From NCBI GenBank assembly GCA_014238905.1, contig JABAAE010000011.1, positions 229,376 to 274,781 on the forward strand: a stretch of 45,406 nt of DNA, in the 5' to 3' direction. The position numbers were made by a program, and so were the translations under genes. Numbering within the stretch: position 1 is the stretch's first letter; every line of letters begins with the position of its first letter. Shown here in pieces: positions 8,143 to 16,573 of this stretch. This DNA is from Planctomycetota bacterium (lineage in GTDB: Bacteria > Planctomycetota > Planctomycetia > Pirellulales > Pirellulaceae). The notes under the pieces are model-generated. The model was not told the DNA's origin and searched no databases. It saw only the letters and a list, made by a program, of their open reading frames with translations.

Positions 8143-9561
8143 TCAAAAATCAGAATGAATGACAATGGCTTTGCTCTCCATCATCTCTTCCATGGCGTAT
8201 CGGGGTCCCTCTTTACCCAAGCCACTTTGCTTCAATCCACCGTAAGGCATCATGTCAGTGCGCCAAAGCGGACCCCAGTTGATATGGATGTTTCCACTTT
8301 CCACGCGATGTGCAAACTTCATGGCAGCATCGATGTCCTGCGTAAAAATCGCCGCGCTCAGACCATAAGGAGAATGGTTGGCTTCTTCGATAGCTGATTC
8401 GATGTTGGTGGATTTGAGGATTCCCACAGCCGGCCCAAAGAGTTCTTCCTTGGCAATTTTCATGTCCCGAGTGACACCGGTGAGCACTGCTGGTTGGATC
8501 ACGGCCTTATGGCGTTGGCCACCACAGATCAGCTGAGCTCCTGATGCGACGGCTTCGTCGATCCATTGACTGACCCGTTGGGCATCGGATTCCCTTACCA
8601 TCGGCCCGACGTCTGTTTCTTTCTCCATCTGGTTGCCAGCTCGCATCGCGGAGATTCGATCCGGTAGCAGTTTGATCAGGTCATCATGGATCGCGGCATC
8701 GACGATGACTCGCTGTGCGGAAATGCAGACTTGGCCTGCGTTGGCAAATCCCGCAAAAGCGATTGCCGAAACCACTTTTTCGAGGTCGGCATCCGGAAGG
8801 ACGACCAACGGACTGTTTGACCCCAGTTCCATCGTTACGCGTTTCATTCCCGCCATCCGGCAAATAGATTCACCGACTGCCTGGCTTCCGGTAAAACTGA
8901 TTTTACGAATGCGAGGGTCTTGGCACAGGGCCGTACCGACGGTTGCTCCACCGCCGGTTAAACAGGCTACTCCGAACGGAGGACACCCCGCTTCCAGCAG
9001 GATTTCCACCAGTTTGAGTGATGTCAAGGGCGTATCGCTGGCAGGCTTGATGATGACCGAATTACCCGCCGCCAGTGCTGGGCCGACCTTGTGGCAGACG
9101 AGATTAAGCGGATAGTTAAACGGTGTAATAGCGGCAACCACCCCACATGGTACCTTGATCGTCCACCCCATTTTCCCGGCGGTGCCGCTCGCCCCATCCA
9201 GTGGCAAGACCTCGCCGGCGATTCGTTTTGCCTCTTCGGCGCAGAGTTCCATAGTGGCAACAGCACGCATTGTCTCCGCTCGGGATTCCTTCAGTGTTTT
9301 GCCTTCCTCCAGGCTGATCGTTCCGGCAAGGTCCTCGATTCGGTCGAGCATCAGGTTGGCTGTTTTTCTTAAAAACAGCGATCGATCGTAGCCGGAAACC
9401 GATCGCATCTGCTGCCCGCCCTGTGTTGCTCCTTCAATAGCCTCCTGGACCTGCTCGGCGGTGGCGGTAGGAACCTCGTCGACGACTGAACCGTCGAAGG
9501 GATTGCAAACGGCAATGGGGTTGGTCCCTTCGAACCACTTGCCTTTAAAAAACAGTTTCAT
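8143..9561 (-). CDS. NAD(P)-dependent aldehyde dehydrogenase
   Basis: A 472-residue cytosolic ALDH-superfamily enzyme that oxidises an aldehyde to the acid with NAD(P). Visible parts: oxyanion Asn149 in T-P-F-N-Y-P-L-N, cofactor-loop F-T-G-S (222-225), general base Glu245 in M-E-L-G-S-N-S-P and catalytic Cys279 in G-Q-V-C-I-S. The C-terminal P-Y-G-G-L-K-Q-S-G-L-G-K-E-G is typical of the lactaldehyde/phosphonoacetaldehyde/non-phosphorylating GAPDH side of the family. Full length. It is the first gene of a pair with the esterase, and a decayed iron alcohol dehydrogenase lies upstream on the other strand, which suggests the locus once handled an alcohol-aldehyde-acid series. Exact substrate not assigned. 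Confidence 0.93.
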   Translation of the reverse strand: MKLFFKGKWFEGTNPIAVCNPFDGSVVDEVPTATAEQVQEAIEGATQGGQQMRSVSGYDRSLFLRKTANLMLDRIEDLAGTISLEEGKTLKESRAETMRAVATMELCAEEAKRIAGEVLPLDGASGTAGKMGWTIKVPCGVVAAITPFNYPLNLVCHKVGPALAAGNSVIIKPASDTPLTSLKLVEILLEAGCPPFGVACLTGGGATVGTALCQDPRIRKISFTGSQAVGESICRMAGMKRVTMELGSNSPLVVLPDADLEKVVSAIAFAGFANAGQVCISAQRVIVDAAIHDDLIKLLPDRISAMRAGNQMEKETDVGPMVRESDAQRVSQWIDEAVASGAQLICGGQRHKAVIQPAVLTGVTRDMKIAKEELFGPAVGILKSTNIESAIEEANHSPYGLSAAIFTQDIDAAMKFAHRVESGNIHINWGPLWRTDMMPYGGLKQSGLGKEGPRYAMEEMMESKAIVIHSDF

Positions 9562-9740
9562 TTTCCTGACTCGTTATAAACGGTGAGCTCTCAAAAATTA
9601 TGCAGATTATGAAATCGTATGTGGAGGAGAGGCTACGGATTGATACATCGGTCCTCAATTTACTCGGCAATTGTCATGCCGTCTATTCGGTCCAGCACAG
9701 TGATTTCCTGTGGTGAGATAATGGGCAACTTAGCGATTGA

Positions 9741-10180
9741 ATGACAGATTTTGCTGGGCGGACTGCCATGTCCATGGGCGCTACCCTCGCAGGGCTTGCT
9801 TTCTCTAATGCAGGGATCACCGTTGTTCACGCATTGGAATACTCACCGGGTGGTCGGTACGGTCTGGCTCATGGAGCTGGCAATGGAAATTTGTTGCCGT
9901 CTTTTATGCGTTTTGTCGCTGCCGAACCATATTGTTTTTTAGTGAAACTATCCCAGCAAATTCCACGTGGTTGGTAACTGGAGTAGGCCTGCGTCAGTTT
10001 CCGGTGGCAGCACTGGCAATTGCCATGAGTCGACTTGTCAGGTTCGGACTGGAATATAATCTCTATTAACGTCGTGGTGAACTTGCGTCTGGCGAGCAGT
10101 AGTTTGCTCGTACTGCCGCAGAGGTGGGACGGGAAGTCGCCAATGCGGATGAAGTCCGAGAGATTCTACATTTAAAGTGA
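9741..10180 (+). pseudogene. Iron-containing alcohol dehydrogenase remnant
   Basis: Translations of the plus strand in two frames give pieces of a group III (iron) alcohol dehydrogenase. At about 9756-9925 one frame reads A-M-S-M-G-A-T-L-A-G-L-A-F-S-N-A-G, then V-H-A-L-E-Y, G-G-R-Y and H-G-A-G-N-G-N-L-L-P, which includes the two conserved metal-ligand His regions of the C-terminal half. That frame stops at 9975. A shifted frame continues from about 9985 with F-P-V-A-A-L-A-I-A-M-S-R-L-V and, after internal stops near 10068 and 10101, ends with E-V-R-E-I-L-H-L-K and a stop at 10180. The N-terminal cofactor domain is not recognisable. Clearly broken by a frameshift, stops and a 5' loss. Confidence 0.8.
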
Positions 10181-10195
10181 GGGTAAAATTCATTG

Positions 10196-10966
10196 ATGTT
10201 AGCCAACAATAATCGCCCCGGCAAAAAAAAGGTGGTTTTGGTGACCGGATCGGCAACTGGGGTAGGTCGAAGTACCGCGTTGCGATTTGCCCGGCAGGGG
10301 TTTGATGTTGTCATCAATTACCCCGGCGCCGACCGCCAGGAAGCCGAAAAAACGATGGCGGAAGTCGAAGCCTGTTCAGCATCTGCTATTCTTGTCCGCT
10401 GCGACGTAAGTCAGGACGCGGAGGTCGTCGAGATGATCAAACAAATAGAACATCGCTGGGGGCGTCTTGACGTCGTAGTGAACAACGCTGCGGTGACTCA
10501 ATTTGTAGAGCATGCCGATTTGGATGGTTTGGACGTGGAAGCATGGGATTCGATTTTTGCGGTAAACACCAGAGGCCCTTTTCTGGTTACTCGGGCCAGT
10601 CGTCGATTGCTGGTAAAACAGCCCGGTGCGGCGATTGTCAACGTCTCGTCGGTAGCTGGGGTTACAGGACAGGGTTCTTCAGTTGCTTATTGCGCCAGCA
10701 AGGGCGCTCTCAATACGCTCACCAAGTCACTTTCGCGAGCCTTGGCTCCGAATATTCGCGTGAATGCGGTATGTCCTGGGCCGATTGATAGTCGCTGGCT
10801 GCGAAAAGGAATGACAGAGGAACAGATTGCCGATCTAGTGAAACCCATGCCCATACCAAGGCTTTCCAATCCGGATGAGATTGCCGATGTGATTTTTTAC
10901 TTGGCAACCGGAACCCAAATGACGACCGGGCAGTTGCTGATGGTCGATGGAGGATGTTCGATCTAG
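10196..10966 (+). CDS. SDR-family NAD(P)-dependent oxidoreductase
   Basis: A 256-residue classical short-chain dehydrogenase. Rossmann nucleotide site T-G-S-A-T-G-V-G at residues 17-24, N-N-A-A at 96-99, catalytic Asn124, Ser151/152, Tyr165 and Lys169 (Y-x-x-x-K), and the usual P-G-P-I and D-G-G C-terminal motifs. Similar in length and order to FabG-like 3-oxoacyl reductases, but substrate is open. The start is uncertain: a G-rich GAGGG at 10179-10183 stands 9 bp from a TTG at 10193 and 12 bp from the ATG at 10196, which differ by one residue. It begins right after the decayed alcohol dehydrogenase on the same strand. Confidence 0.92.
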   Translation: MLANNNRPGKKKVVLVTGSATGVGRSTALRFARQGFDVVINYPGADRQEAEKTMAEVEACSASAILVRCDVSQDAEVVEMIKQIEHRWGRLDVVVNNAAVTQFVEHADLDGLDVEAWDSIFAVNTRGPFLVTRASRRLLVKQPGAAIVNVSSVAGVTGQGSSVAYCASKGALNTLTKSLSRALAPNIRVNAVCPGPIDSRWLRKGMTEEQIADLVKPMPIPRLSNPDEIADVIFYLATGTQMTTGQLLMVDGGCSI

Positions 10967-11045
10967 CGACACCGGACCGGCTTGTTGCCGAGCAATCGCT
11001 CTCACTGGCGATGGTTGAAACTGGATGTTTCTGTGTTATGAATTG

Positions 11046-11906
11046 TTACCCTTTGGATTTCCAAAAATTGGGAATCCAACAATCGACATTGTCTTGGTAG
11101 TTTTTATAGGCTGCCCCGAAGCGACTTATCATGTCCCGTTCCTCAATGGGCCGGACGATCCAGTTCCAGGAAATCGCACCGAGAATCGAATAGATCAAAA
11201 TGGGCGGCGACAAAAAAAATAGGCTGATCGACAGGCCTTGTCCGATTCCAGCGATTGCCATCGGGTTGCGAACAAAAAGATAAGGTCCGCTGGTCACCAA
11301 TTGGCTGGTTTGATCCAGTGGCAAGGGCGTTCCGTTTCCTCGCAGTACCATCACCGATGCGCTGTAAACACCCAGCATACTGCACAGTACAAACAAACCG
11401 ATTCCAAGTAGCGTGTTGACCGACAATTTGGGGAACTCGATTTGGCCAAAAGCATCCATAATAACGCCCGGAATGATGACCAGTGCAATCGCCCAGATGC
11501 AGATTAACTGGACAAGAGTTTTGAAGCCGTTGAAAAACACACTGTTGGCCGACGACGTACGGAATAATTGCTTGTCGAAACAGGTCAGCAGATTGAAGCT
11601 CACGCCGACCGTCATCAAGGTAGACGAGAGATAGCCACCTCCGGTCAGGCAGGAAGCGCAAATGCAGTACAGAGTTCCGTAGGAAAATCCACCTAATACG
11701 ATCAACTCCAAAGCACGGCTGGCTTTGTAAGCTCGAATCAGCGAAAACAATGCAATCACGACGATATCTGGAGCGACAAAAGACCAAAAGGCAATCGCAC
11801 CAATTCCAGGAAATTGAAAGGCAACAAAAAAAAGATCGCTACTGGCAAGCCCAATCCACCAACCGATGATCAGAGTGGTCTGAAACAAATAGGCGGTTTC
11901 TTTCAT
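11046..11906 (-). CDS. Membrane methyltransferase of the ICMT/PEMT type
   Basis: A 286-residue protein with about seven or eight hydrophobic helices. The C-terminal third carries the isoprenylcysteine/phospholipid methyltransferase signature: L-V-T-S-G-P-Y-L-F-V-R-N-P-M-A-I-A-G (about 210-227), and later R-P-I-E-E-R-D-M then F-G-A-A-Y-K-N-Y, which bind S-adenosylmethionine and close the active site. Such enzymes methylate small lipophilic or prenylated substrates within the membrane. The N-terminal half is extra membrane segments without a known name. It reads toward the SDR gene (convergent), with a 79-bp gap. Start ATG without a clear ribosome site. Confidence 0.82.
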   Translation of the reverse strand: MKETAYLFQTTLIIGWWIGLASSDLFFVAFQFPGIGAIAFWSFVAPDIVVIALFSLIRAYKASRALELIVLGGFSYGTLYCICASCLTGGGYLSSTLMTVGVSFNLLTCFDKQLFRTSSANSVFFNGFKTLVQLICIWAIALVIIPGVIMDAFGQIEFPKLSVNTLLGIGLFVLCSMLGVYSASVMVLRGNGTPLPLDQTSQLVTSGPYLFVRNPMAIAGIGQGLSISLFFLSPPILIYSILGAISWNWIVRPIEERDMISRFGAAYKNYQDNVDCWIPNFWKSKG

Positions 11907-12082
11907 TGCAGATTATTGAGGAGGCAGTTTATTCGTCTACTGTTTTTCGCTGATGATGAATGAGTTCAATCTCCATTGCAGAACAGGTTGACGCGTTATC
12001 GCTATCCTGCTGACGGCCTTAGAGCTATTGCGGTCCCTCTCCCTTAGATCGTCGGGGATTTGGCTTGGAGCGACTTCATTTT

Positions 12083-13273
12083 TCAGAAATCAATCCTTTG
12101 GCCTTGCCTCAATTGCGCAAGACCATACCGTGTGCCGCGCCAGTTTACACCTCCACGCCACCAAAGCAAACTAACCGCTCGGGCGAAAATAAACCACAGG
12201 AGAACAAATCCCAGCGGGGCCAATAAAAAACTGACGGGGGAAAACGATGTTCCACCAGACATGGAGAATCCGACGATCCAGGGGCAGCAGACCGCAACGC
12301 CCAAGAGCGTTATCGCAGTGGTCAAGTCCAAAGTCAGCAGGCCCCCAAGGCAAAGTAGAGCAAGGGGGAAAAGAGACAGTAAACCGGCAGCACGCCAAAG
12401 ACTATACCCCGTGAGGCCAGGGCTGTTTTTCTCCAGGCCGCGTGCCATTTCTCTCAAACCAGCATACCAACCGAGCGATAATTGATCTTCCGCCAATGCC
12501 ACACGCGTTTGGGCGTCCGACCGTTTCATCATCAGTCCCAGTCCTATGTCATCAATTGTTTCCATCTTCAGCCATTGAAAACCGGGGGTTTTCTCAAACG
12601 CCGATCGCCGTACGAGATTCAATGCGCCAGCTCCGACGGCCAACGGATCTTCGGGGTTTGCCACTCTCTTGGGCGAAACGAAAAGCATGGCAGTGGCAAA
12701 GAACGCCGCGATAGCCACTTCAAGAGCCAAACTTGCGGGCCGTAGCTTTGGCAAGCCGGCGAGATGATCAGTGCCTTCGGTCAACGCGTAGGCCATGATT
12801 TCTTGCAACGCGTGAGGCTCAAAACAGACATCAGCATCGGTAAATAGCAGCCACTCGCCTCGCGCCTGCAAGGTGGCAACATGCAACGCGTGAACTTTTC
12901 CCAACCATCCTGTGGGGAGCGTCGTGATATGGATCGTTTGCAAATTCTCATTCTCGGCTGCCAGACGTTCGATGATCTCTCCTGTGCCATCGTCAGATCG
13001 ATCATTCACGAAAATGAGTTCAAAATTTGGGTAGTCCTGTGCCAATAGACTTTTGGCGGCAGATTCAATCGCGTCGGCTTCATTGCAGGCAGGGATAATG
13101 ACAGTCAGGCTGGGCAGGCATTCGGCAGCTTCTGGTCTGTTTTCGTTTCCAGGAATCAGTTTCGGAATGCGTTGGTAAAGATGATAATGTCGCCACGCTC
13201 GGATCCAGCAGCAACACCAAATCAAGACACCGGCGATCCCGATTGCTGCCATGACAAATTTCCAGTAATCCAA
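12083..13273 (-). CDS. Membrane family-2 glycosyltransferase
   Basis: A 396-residue GT-A fold glycosyltransferase with an N-terminal membrane anchor (about 7-25) and three or four C-terminal helices (about 285-375). Catalytic blocks: V-I-I-P-A-C-N-E-A at about 57-65, V-N-D-R-S-D-D-G-T, the metal-binding D-A-D in F-T-D-A-D-V, and an acid region around E-T-I-D-D-I-G-L-G. This layout matches processive or lipid-linked sugar transferases such as hopanoid- or carotenoid-associated ones. The frame begins at a TTG at 13273 preceded by AGGGTGA at good distance, which I prefer to the ATG at 13252. Next gene on the same strand is 176 bp away. Confidence 0.88.
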   Translation of the reverse strand: MDYWKFVMAAIGIAGVLIWCCCWIRAWRHYHLYQRIPKLIPGNENRPEAAECLPSLTVIIPACNEADAIESAAKSLLAQDYPNFELIFVNDRSDDGTGEIIERLAAENENLQTIHITTLPTGWLGKVHALHVATLQARGEWLLFTDADVCFEPHALQEIMAYALTEGTDHLAGLPKLRPASLALEVAIAAFFATAMLFVSPKRVANPEDPLAVGAGALNLVRRSAFEKTPGFQWLKMETIDDIGLGLMMKRSDAQTRVALAEDQLSLGWYAGLREMARGLEKNSPGLTGYSLWRAAGLLSLFPLALLCLGGLLTLDLTTAITLLGVAVCCPWIVGFSMSGGTSFSPVSFLLAPLGFVLLWFIFARAVSLLWWRGGVNWRGTRYGLAQLRQGQRIDF

Positions 13274-13619
13274 TTATTCACCCTTTCATCACCAACGCTT
13301 GGACATCCAAACAGCTCGATTCTTGTTTATTCATTCAAAACCGCGCAGTGACCGGAGGTTGGCCCCCGCCCCCCTGTGAAAGCCGCTGTGGAAGCCGCTT
13401 TTTATCTCATTAATCACTAATGCCTCAATCGACAATGTGCCGTGGGACCTGTTGAACCTAATGTTCATTCTGGCAGAAATCAAAGCGGCGGGGAATCTTG
13501 TGGAATCTCCCATGGAACGCAAATGACATTTGTTTTGTATTTTTAAAAATTAACTGCAACGAAATGAAATCCAAACCGTTAATCCTGTAATTCAAGTCAT
13601 TCACAAAGGAACTCGCAAC
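13274..13619. other. Divergent intergenic region
   Basis: This 346-bp stretch between the glycosyltransferase and the lipoprotein gene should hold both promoters. It contains a 12-bp near-duplication (GAAAGCCGCT, GGAAGCCGCT) around 13378-13399. The minus-strand frame 13331-13522 has no ribosome site or recognisable content. Confidence 0.5.
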
Positions 13620-13919
13620 ATGAAAATCATCGGTCTGCTTTTGGTGACCACTTTTTCGACATTTTTAGTGGGTTGCGGTGACATCTCTTTTCTGGGGTAC
13701 GACGTGGGATCGCAATCGTGTATCGAACCCGATTTTGACTGCTATGGCTGCCAAGATGCTGATCAGTTCAGCGATGATGAGCTCGAGATTAGGGGGCTTA
13801 ACGAAGAAGGCCATTACTCATGTCCTTGCTGCACAGATCAATCCTCTCTACCTCCTATAGGATCGGTGAAAGAGGGCACCTGTATTAAATTCGCAACAAA
13901 ATCGGCTGGTAACCACTAG
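13620..13919 (+). CDS. Small Cys-rich lipoprotein
   Basis: A 99-residue protein with an AAAGGAA ribosome site 9 bp upstream of its ATG. Lipoprotein signal with lipidated Cys19 (L-V-G-C-G). The mature part of 80 residues is acidic in the middle and has seven more potential thiols: Cys34, Cys41 and Cys44 (C-Y-G-C), Cys68, Cys70 and Cys71 (C-P-C-C) and Cys88. The pattern suggests a metal site or disulfides. No family recognised. Its leader and first bases (19 nt) are identical to those of the small lipoprotein gene at 43041-43406 although the proteins differ. Confidence 0.82.
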   Translation: MKIIGLLLVTTFSTFLVGCGDISFLGYDVGSQSCIEPDFDCYGCQDADQFSDDELEIRGLNEEGHYSCPCCTDQSSLPPIGSVKEGTCIKFATKSAGNH

Positions 13920-14174
13920 ATGACACGGCTGTTGCAAATTTCGGCGGACTGAATGAAAAACTGGATTTGCCGGACCTGTCAATCCAGGTTATTCAGCTTC
14001 CGCCTGTTCGCCCTGCTGGTTTTCTATCACCGTCCCAGTTAGAAACCATGTTGCCAACAATTTGGTCAACTAAGGTCACCCGACTTTGTCAGGCAAGCAT
14101 GGAAGAATGATCGCCTAACGTTTCCCGCCATTGAGATGGTTTTCAGTTTACTCATGACGGGGAACGATTTCGCA

Positions 14175-15413
14175 TTACTTGTTGGCTTTGACGTCATAGC
14201 AAAAGACCAACTCTTGGTCGCGAAGGTATAACTTGCCATTGGCAATGGTGGGATGGGTCCATCGCTTGCCTCGGGAAGGGCGGTATTCCGATTCAGGATC
14301 GAGTGTAAATCTCCCTTTCTCGCTCCAGCCCTTGGTGCTTGCTTCGATGAGGACGACTTCGCCACGATCTTCGCTGATGCAATACAACATGCCATCGGCG
14401 CAAGCGACCGCTCCTTTACCGAGTGAACGACGATCAGACCATACCGTATCACCGGTCTTAAAATTCTGGCAAAGCCATCCAACGTTATCTGAATAACCGT
14501 AAAGATGGTTTTCAATGAGGATCACACCGCCATGTTGATTCTTCATGGTTTTATTTTCGTAGATTTCTTTTGGCTCTTTTCCTCCCAATTCAACGAGTTT
14601 ACATCCCACGCCGTAACCTGACGAAACGTAAACCAGGCCATCTTTGAAGATGGGGGTTGGAACCACAGCGGTACGGCCCGGCCAGCTGGATTTCCATAAT
14701 ACGCTGCCGTTATTTGCTGCAACGCCGACGATTGATTTCTGTGTGAGTTGAATGTACTGCCGTTGTTGGTTGTGTACGGCAACAATGAGCGAAGAATAAT
14801 CGGCTGCATCAGTGAAATCTTTGGTTTGCCAGATTTTTTCGCCGTTGGTCTTGTTGAGGGCCAAGATGGCACCGTCGCGGCCTCCAGGAGTGCAGATCAC
14901 TTGGTCCCCGTCCACCAGGACGGATTCAGTGTATCCCCAGTTAGGTGTGCGACCGCCGAAGTCTCGCATCGATGCTGACCAAACGATTTCGCCATCGCTG
15001 GTTTTCGCGCAAACCAAAACGCCTGCACCACTCATTGCGTAGACAAAATCACCATCTACGGTGGGTGTGCCCCGTGGTCCATCTCCCCATCCGTTTTCCA
15101 GGACATTTTCGGACATGTCCTTCCGCCAACGAATATCGCCAGTTTCGGTGTTAAGGCAAATTAACTTGGTCGACTCGGCATAGCCTCCCATCGTGTAAAG
15201 GCTGTCCTTTACCACTGCGAAACCTGAATACCCTACGCCACATTTCTTCGAAGTCCAAAGTTGTTTCGGTCCGCCTTCGGGCCATTCTTTTAACAGCCCT
15301 TTCTCATGCGAAACATCCGTTCGATCGGCTCCTCTCCACCCTGGCCAATCTTGAGATTTTAAAGGGGTCACGCAGCATAACATTACGACTATCAGCAAAA
15401 ATTGGTCTTTCAC
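14175..15413 (-). CDS. Exported PQQ-like beta-propeller protein
   Basis: A 412-residue protein with a Sec signal peptide (hydrophobic 4-17, ending K-S-Q). It starts at GTG, with ACGGAG 7 bp upstream. The mature protein begins D-W-P-G-W-R-G, the usual opening of the planctomycete PQQ-like family, and holds about seven blades, each with a pattern such as L-x-x-L-N-x-x-T-G-x-x-x-W (for example near residues 85-97 and 180-195). The family includes BamB-like scaffolds and quinoprotein dehydrogenases; no quinone-binding or calcium residues can be identified here, so it is probably a binding or scaffold protein. Single gene; the degraded transposase remnant lies upstream. Confidence 0.88.
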   Translation of the reverse strand: MKDQFLLIVVMLCCVTPLKSQDWPGWRGADRTDVSHEKGLLKEWPEGGPKQLWTSKKCGVGYSGFAVVKDSLYTMGGYAESTKLICLNTETGDIRWRKDMSENVLENGWGDGPRGTPTVDGDFVYAMSGAGVLVCAKTSDGEIVWSASMRDFGGRTPNWGYTESVLVDGDQVICTPGGRDGAILALNKTNGEKIWQTKDFTDAADYSSLIVAVHNQQRQYIQLTQKSIVGVAANNGSVLWKSSWPGRTAVVPTPIFKDGLVYVSSGYGVGCKLVELGGKEPKEIYENKTMKNQHGGVILIENHLYGYSDNVGWLCQNFKTGDTVWSDRRSLGKGAVACADGMLYCISEDRGEVVLIEASTKGWSEKGRFTLDPESEYRPSRGKRWTHPTIANGKLYLRDQELVFCYDVKANK

Positions 15414-15609
15414 TTTTGGACTCCGTGACTTTTAGAAAAAATGTTGGTTTTTATTAAATTCAAAACGACAATTTCTACTTGTCAGAATCCGAATCTGGTC
15501 TTCTGTTTCCAGATCGATTTCCGGCTGGGGGATTGCCGCCAAAACGTTCGACGGTTGAAAAGTCGCCGTTTTTTATTGTCATTAGATGCCTGTACGTGGT
15601 CATGCCCCA

Positions 15610-16397
15610 TTATTTGTACCAGACTTCCGCGAACGCAGCGGGGTTTTTGTAGTTCAATGAACTGTGGGTCGATGGTGATTGTAGTCGTTTTGCCAACGGT
15701 CAATGACCCACTGGGCTTCGGTCCGGTCAGTCAGAAAGTCATACGACCAGAGGTGATCTTGGTGAGTAGAGCGATGGCGGTTGCAGCCATTGCCGCGGTG
15801 CCCAGGGATTTGTTTCGGTTGTTTTTTAGCAATTTGCATCTGTTCCTGTTTCCACAGACGAAGAACCCGCTGGCGATTGACTTACCAGCCACCCTTGGTC
15901 AGTCCGTCATAAATTCGCCGACAGCCGAACCTCCAACGGCGATTGGTAATCCGCCGCATCTCTTTCAGTAGTGCCCCATCCTCGGTTGGCTTCCGGTTTT
16001 GGAATCGCTGCGGTGAACGCGGTTGCTCGAGTATACGGCGTGCCTATGGTTCGGCTACTCGATCAGGCCCGCAACGACGACACACTTCTTTTGCCGTACG
16101 GCGACGTTGCTGAGGGTTTAACTGTTTCCCTTGGAGGCCTGCTTAAGAATCTCCATTTCCAAATCCTGCTCGGCAATCATCTTCTTCTGACGAGCGTTCT
16201 TCTTTTGAAGAGACTTTAACCGCTTGGACATCGACCGATCCATGTCGCCATACTTTTAACGGCAACGATAGAAGGACCGAACCTTGATCTCTAGGATCCG
16301 GTAGACTTTGGCAACCTGTTTTCCCTGACCAGGCTACTGATTCTCCAGCCGAAACTGCGAAATGATCTGTTCGACTGAGTGTCGTTTTTTGTTTCAT
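15610..16397 (-). pseudogene. Decayed IS3-type transposase (orfA-orfB)
   Basis: Reading the minus strand in mixed frames recovers an IS3-family pair. orfA begins at an ATG at 16397 (M-K-Q-K) and continues in shifted frames with H-S-V-E-Q-I-I and later M-S-K-R-L-K-S-L-Q-K-K-N-A-R, M-I-A-E-Q-D-L-E-M-E-I-L-K. orfB pieces include L-L-K-E-M-R-R-I-T-N-R-R-W-R-F-G, V-N-R-Q-R-V-L-R-L-W-K-Q-E-Q, W-S-Y-D-F-L-T-D-R-T-E and Y-K-N-P-A-A-F-A-E-V-W-Y-K with a stop at 15610. Between D-R-T and E-A-Q-W-V-I-D-R-W-Q the catalytic DDE core, about 110 residues, is missing. Several frameshifts and stops. I could not place terminal inverted repeats, so the element's ends are unknown. Confidence 0.85.
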
Positions 16398-16573
16398 GTC
16401 AGAATGAATTCTCACTCAAATCGGAACAATTTTAGCGGATAAAGCTGGTTTGACGGGTGAAACCGGAAAAGGAAATTAGGTTTTCAGAATTTATTCACAA
16501 TGTCGTTTGCGTTGTCATTATCATATGGGTAAAGAATGACGTTGTTTTGTCTATAACAAGTTAGGGTAGTGTG

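Noticed and set aside
11143..11787. 214-residue minus-strand frame inside the methyltransferase
   Set aside because: Alternative frame of a gene with clear motifs; Arg/Ser/Gln-rich shadow composition.
15441..15609. Terminal inverted repeat of the IS3 remnant
   Set aside because: Compared with sequence beyond 16397, no convincing matching ends could be found by eye.
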